Assembly: GCA_949357655.1 (NCBI GenBank)
Contig: CASHTG010000005.1
Coordinates: 682,001-746,000 of the forward strand
Direction: 5' to 3'
DNA: 64,000 bases
Source: Parascedosporium putredinis
Lineage: Eukaryota; Ascomycota; Sordariomycetes; Microascales; Microascaceae
Shown here: positions 60,253 through 64,000 of the stretch, one piece after another
Layout of the letters: each line of letters opens with the position of its first letter
Position numbering within the stretch: position 1 is the first letter of the stretch
Program-made: the position numbers and the translations under genes
Notes under the pieces: model-generated
Seen by the model: only the letters and a program-made list of their open reading frames with translations
Told to the model about the DNA's origin: nothing
Databases searched by the model: none

Positions 60253-63142
60253 AGAGGGTTCGGTGCTCGTCGGTCGTGAGGGGCCAAGACCCGGCTCGAC
60301 AATGTGTAATCATTTCTCTTGACATATGTATCATCTCTTCTATCATAGATGTTGGCTGTAAGAAAAGAAACGTGGAACAGGATTTTGAACCAGCATTCAT
60401 TTACCCTTTCTTGCCTTTTGATGCACAACTCTTTTGATGCAGAACTTGACTTCTGACGCTGGCGCGATGTGAAGATGGATCTCAGGTAGACAAGGACGGA
60501 TGCACAACCTGGCAGCACTACATACGACACGGATGAAATTTAATTTACGCGTTAAAAAGCCGCATGGTTGGGGTGATGTGGCCAAGCAACTTGTTGTGTG
60601 ATGGTGGGGGTGGAATGATGTAAAACGGCGCTGTGTTGGTGGTGGCTACCGAGAACGGGTTCGTGATGGTGCTGACCAATAAGAATAAATCTACGTGGAT
60701 GGGAATAGTGACAAAAATTTCTTGGTCGCGGCAAGGCGGACGCATGGAAGTGGCTAAAAAGCCTCGAGAATGTGCGGCTTACGAGCGTGGTTGGGAGGAA
60801 GATAGCTTGAGCACTGTGCTGGTGGGATGGGTTTGCGTTGTTGGGAGCTGAGGGTGGGGAAACCAGGCTGGGGGAAATGCGAGGGAAAGAGGGAAAGAGG
60901 GGAGGAGAGTTGATGGCGACAATTTCGTACATGAGGGAGGAGCGGTCTGGGGCAGGGTCGAGCAACGGGGAAGGAAATATCGAAATGAATGGGTGGGAGC
61001 CTAGAATATCGACAGAGGAAACCTCGAAAGTGTTGAAAAGGACCCCGATGATCTGGGGAAGGGGGGCGGGGCGACCTGGATATTGGAGATGGCTTCATAG
61101 GAAAGGGCGAGATGACCTTTCTATGGGGAACTATAAAAAGGCGGTAGGCCCCCGCCGAGGGCCGCGGAACGGAAACTCTCCCTCGCTTTCCTCTTTGACA
61201 CAAAAACCCCTCGTTTTCTCCCTCATCCCGTGGCTCGTTTCAAGCTCAAGACTGAGAGCCGTCCGGAGGCCCCGGCGATAAAGACTTGGGAGGCCCGTTC
61301 GATCAAGCTTGTTTGGTGTCGACTTCTTGGGAAGGAAGGTCCGGCTCCCCAAGGGCCCACATCCGAGTTGGAGGTTCAACAGACCCGGGAGACGCACCTG
61401 CCTGCACTTATACCAGTTCCACCCGGGCGAGCTGCGCCCCACATTGGAGCACGCCCAATTACGTGCGACGCCTCTGCAAACAAAAAAGCCGGGTGGACGA
61501 CCCAGCGCTGGTTAACCCGAGATTTTAACGAGAGACCTGTGGCACCCCATCTTGCTTGGTGGCGCGGAACCTTGAGAGCATCCTGGAAATTTCACGTGTT
61601 TTGGCGTGTCAGTGGCTGTCCTGCTTGCACTCTAGTCAGGGTCGCCAGAAGGTGGCACCTCATTACTCCTTGATCCATCGACCTGTCCATGGATGGATTC
61701 GAGGAGCAGCAGCACGGCTTCCCCACATCTCATTTGCACTGGCAGCACAGTTCAGCAAGGGTCCTTCGCTGGGTTGCTGCAACAATCAGGTCTCCCCAAC
61801 CATTTGCCCGTGCCACCTAATCATACCCTTGACTTGCCACCTCGGAACCGTGAAGGTCCATTGATCGAGACGGCGCCACGCAGCACGCAAGGCCCCACTG
61901 AAGCGGCCTCGAAAGCGCAATTGACGACGGCGCGATCCCCCTGATAGGCCCCCGTTCATAGAAACCCTGGCCTAACTCCGACGCCTGCAGCGGCCGCGCT
62001 CAAATTTCATGCAAAGCAGGATCCTATCCTCTACCGCCTTCTTGTCTGGGGAAAGCAGCAGTTGTACCGTCCGACACCGCTAAATTCCATTCAAAAGATA
62101 AGGGAGCCCGGCGGTTCAACTAACCTTTTCGCTGGCACTGAGCGACTGGTGTCCCAACATTTTCCAGTCTTCCTTGTCTTCTCTCCTCTCCTCACTTTGA
62201 TCGAGGGTAGGAAGGAGCGGGTTGCGATTTCGTCACAGCACTTGACGCGCATCAATTGATCAATTGGCGGTTCTGGCCTGCTCTGGCCTGCCACGCCTGA
62301 GTTGTCTCGGACACACCCTCAATAGAACCAATTGGACCAGTATCTACATGTATTGATGTACTGGGTCCGCTGGGTTATTACCGGCTAGTACGATAACAAA
62401 AAATACAGTTCCAACAAAAAGTGGAATGCACAACCTGCCTGGCCCGCCACAAAACAAGTCTAAGCACCACCCACTTTAACCCACATCCACCACGCAACAC
62501 GCTACCCACTTTCAATACACGCCTTCTGACGCGACCGTGCTTTACGCGACAAAGCACCATCGTCGCCCACCCAACCCGCCACTCAATTTTACCATAGCTT
62601 TTTCATCGTCGCGTCTACCAAGAAACCTCCGAATTCCCTCGTCCACCGAGCGTTGACACTGATTTTGCAATTTCAACATTTTTTTCTTCTTCTCCTTTGG
62701 TTTTTTACAACATTCGCATCTCTTCAGGCATTCCTACTCTACCGCATTCATACATCCCGCTTCGCTTTTCCGACACTCGACAATTCTTACTCCCGACAGC
62801 ACTCTGTCTCACCTTGCCCTTGACTTGCATCGGTCTTCTGCATAGCGTTTCTTTCCTTTTTCCTGCTCTCTTCTCCCGGACGACCGACTTTGATTTCTCG
62901 CTCCGCTAGGATTGGGCCGTGTATCCTTTCCTCAACTTGTCCTTTTGGTTTCCGCTCGACTTCTCCTCGATCCCCCTCCCCTCCCTGGACTTTCTCTCAA
63001 CTAGGTCACCTACCTCGGGGGTCATTTTTGTGGGGTTTCGAGAGCCGAATAGAAACCTAAATCTCATTGTGGAACCGCCGGCTTGGCCGTTGGTCGTCTC
63101 TTCTGTGGCTGACCTTCTGAGGCGAATGGAATATCGACTACG
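60253..63142. other. 2.9-kb gap between two plus-strand genes, no gene recognised
   Basis: Hydrolase 3' flank, then unassigned sequence, then a long C/T-rich leader for the next gene (about 62.6-63.1 kb) containing small upstream frames. A 14-bp palindrome CAATTGATCAATTG sits at 62253-62266. Confidence 0.5.
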
Positions 63143-64000
63143 ATGAGTTCCGCCGGGAACGAAGAGCTGGGCTTCCAGCTCAAGCCTATGGGGCGTAAGT
63201 TCAACTGCCCATCCCTTGTCTACTGAGCATTGGCTACTTATCAGCGGTCGGGCTATATGCTAATGCCATGCCGTCACAGTCAAGGTCCATTACACATTCG
63301 ACAAGGAAAGCCAGGATAGGTGTCTCGCAAGGCACCCCCAAGTTATTCAGGCTCAGACACTTACGCTCGACGAGAAAACGACGATTGGTCTGGTTGATAT
63401 TAGCCGCTGCTTGCATGCCGTGATCCAATGTAGCCCCGAGCTCATCGGAAGCTCCGACACCGACTACGTAGTTTACGCATATGACTACTCCGAGCCCGAT
63501 ACCCCGCTCGTGGGGCAAGGCGTCCTATCCTGGTTGCTCGACCCCAACAAGAAGGAGAACGCGAACGGTCAGTCTCTTAGCATGGTTACTGGCCTCGTGA
63601 CGAAGAACTTGCTGGCTCTGTTCTCTGGAAATGGAATCAAGGAGACGCTTGAGGTGAGGCTCAAGCTTGTACAGAACAGCCGGATTGTGAGACCGGGTGA
63701 CCGTTCTCATCAGCATCAGCATCGGCTTTCGCAATCATCTATCCAGTCATTTGGCCCACAACAGGGCCAACAGCAACAGCAGCAACAACAGCAGCTGCAA
63801 CTGCAAACATCACAGCTCAACATGAGCATGTCCCAAGGAATGGACACTGTCCATACGCCCACTAGCGAGTGGAATTATTTCATGGCTGGGATGCCCCAAT
63901 TTGGAAATGAAGGCGCCGTCGGCTCCCCATCCCCATGGAGGATATCTCCTTTAACACTACTACCAACAGCAACCCCCAACCCACAGCCTGTTGCAATCAC
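63143..64000 (+). CDS. Spt21/Ams2-type transcriptional regulator, N-terminal part, one frame break
   Basis: Cut by the right edge. The visible part matches the N-terminal domain shared by Spt21 and the GATA-type factor Ams2, proteins linked to histone-gene transcription. Exon 1 (63143-63194) gives MSSAGNEELGFQLKPMG. A phase-1 intron (63195-63279) has a TGCTAATG-type branch site. Exon 2 continues LKVHYTFDKESQDRCLARHP, DEKTTIGLVDISRCLHAVIQ, YDYSEPDTPLVGQGVLSWLL and MVTGLVTKNLLALFSGNG. A Gln-rich tract follows at about 63756-63805, then a His/Gln-poor linker. At C4 63931-63934 one C seems to be missing. With it the frame continues MEDISFNTTTNSNPQPTA to the edge. Whether a GATA finger follows cannot be seen. 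Confidence 0.85.

Noticed and set aside
61230..61673. Plus-strand open frame of 147 codons
   Set aside because: Two other plus-strand frames are open over the same stretch, and no family match or splice context supports it.
62919..63146. Small plus-strand frame overlapping the ATG of the Spt21/Ams2-like gene
   Set aside because: It lies in the pyrimidine-rich leader, is hydrophobic by composition and is out of frame with the conserved product.

Overview
The window looks like nuclear DNA of a filamentous ascomycete (Pezizomycotina, most likely Sordariomycetes). Genes carry short introns, mostly 60-140 bp, with GTRNGT donors and CTAAC-like branch sites. One tRNA gene has a spliceosome-independent intron, and the protein families are typical fungal housekeeping genes. 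I recognise 13 protein genes complete in the window, a 14th cut by the right edge, and one tRNA. That is sparse for such a fungus: intergenic gaps reach 4-7 kb.

Layout, left to right: TOP2 (+, 2.8-8.0 kb); tRNA-Leu(CAG) (9.2 kb); reticulon RTN1 (-, 10.2-11.8 kb); a 5.2-kb gap rich in microsatellites; a GYP5-like TBC/coiled-coil RabGAP (-, 17.0-20.9 kb); a 3.9-kb gap; a secreted protein with a Trp/Asp-rich segment and about 31 hexapeptide repeats (-, 24.9-27.0 kb); GCV3, glycine cleavage H protein (-, 29.2-30.0 kb); TEM1/Spg1 GTPase (+, 34.1-35.2 kb); a Cys-rich unknown (-, 37.1-38.6 kb); a small mitochondrial-type membrane protein (-, 39.3-39.9 kb); a TPT/DUF250 transporter with a 6-nt microexon (-, 42.3-44.0 kb); a 7-kb gap; a GT17 glycosyltransferase (+, 51.0-52.2 kb); DAK1 dihydroxyacetone kinase (+, 54.5-56.3 kb); SmD2 (-, 57.0-57.8 kb) divergent from a 3-hydroxyisobutyryl-CoA hydrolase (+, 58.6-60.3 kb); and the 5' part of an Spt21/Ams2-type regulator (+, from 63.1 kb). 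The genes serve unrelated cellular functions and I see no operon-like or metabolic cluster.

The strongest pattern is technical or evolutionary. Ten of the 14 protein genes are broken by about 28 single-base shifts, mainly at homopolymer runs and nearly all one base too short. Compensating them gives full-length proteins whose total lengths and intron phases close exactly. The simplest reading is uncorrected long-read sequence, not pseudogenes. The CDS spans below are whole-gene spans that include introns and these breaks.

The most interesting biology is the hexapeptide-repeat secreted protein, the 6-nt microexon, and a cluster of the 9-mer TACGAAGTA/TACTTCGTA in the 46.3-50.4 kb gap. I did not find an obvious new multi-gene system.
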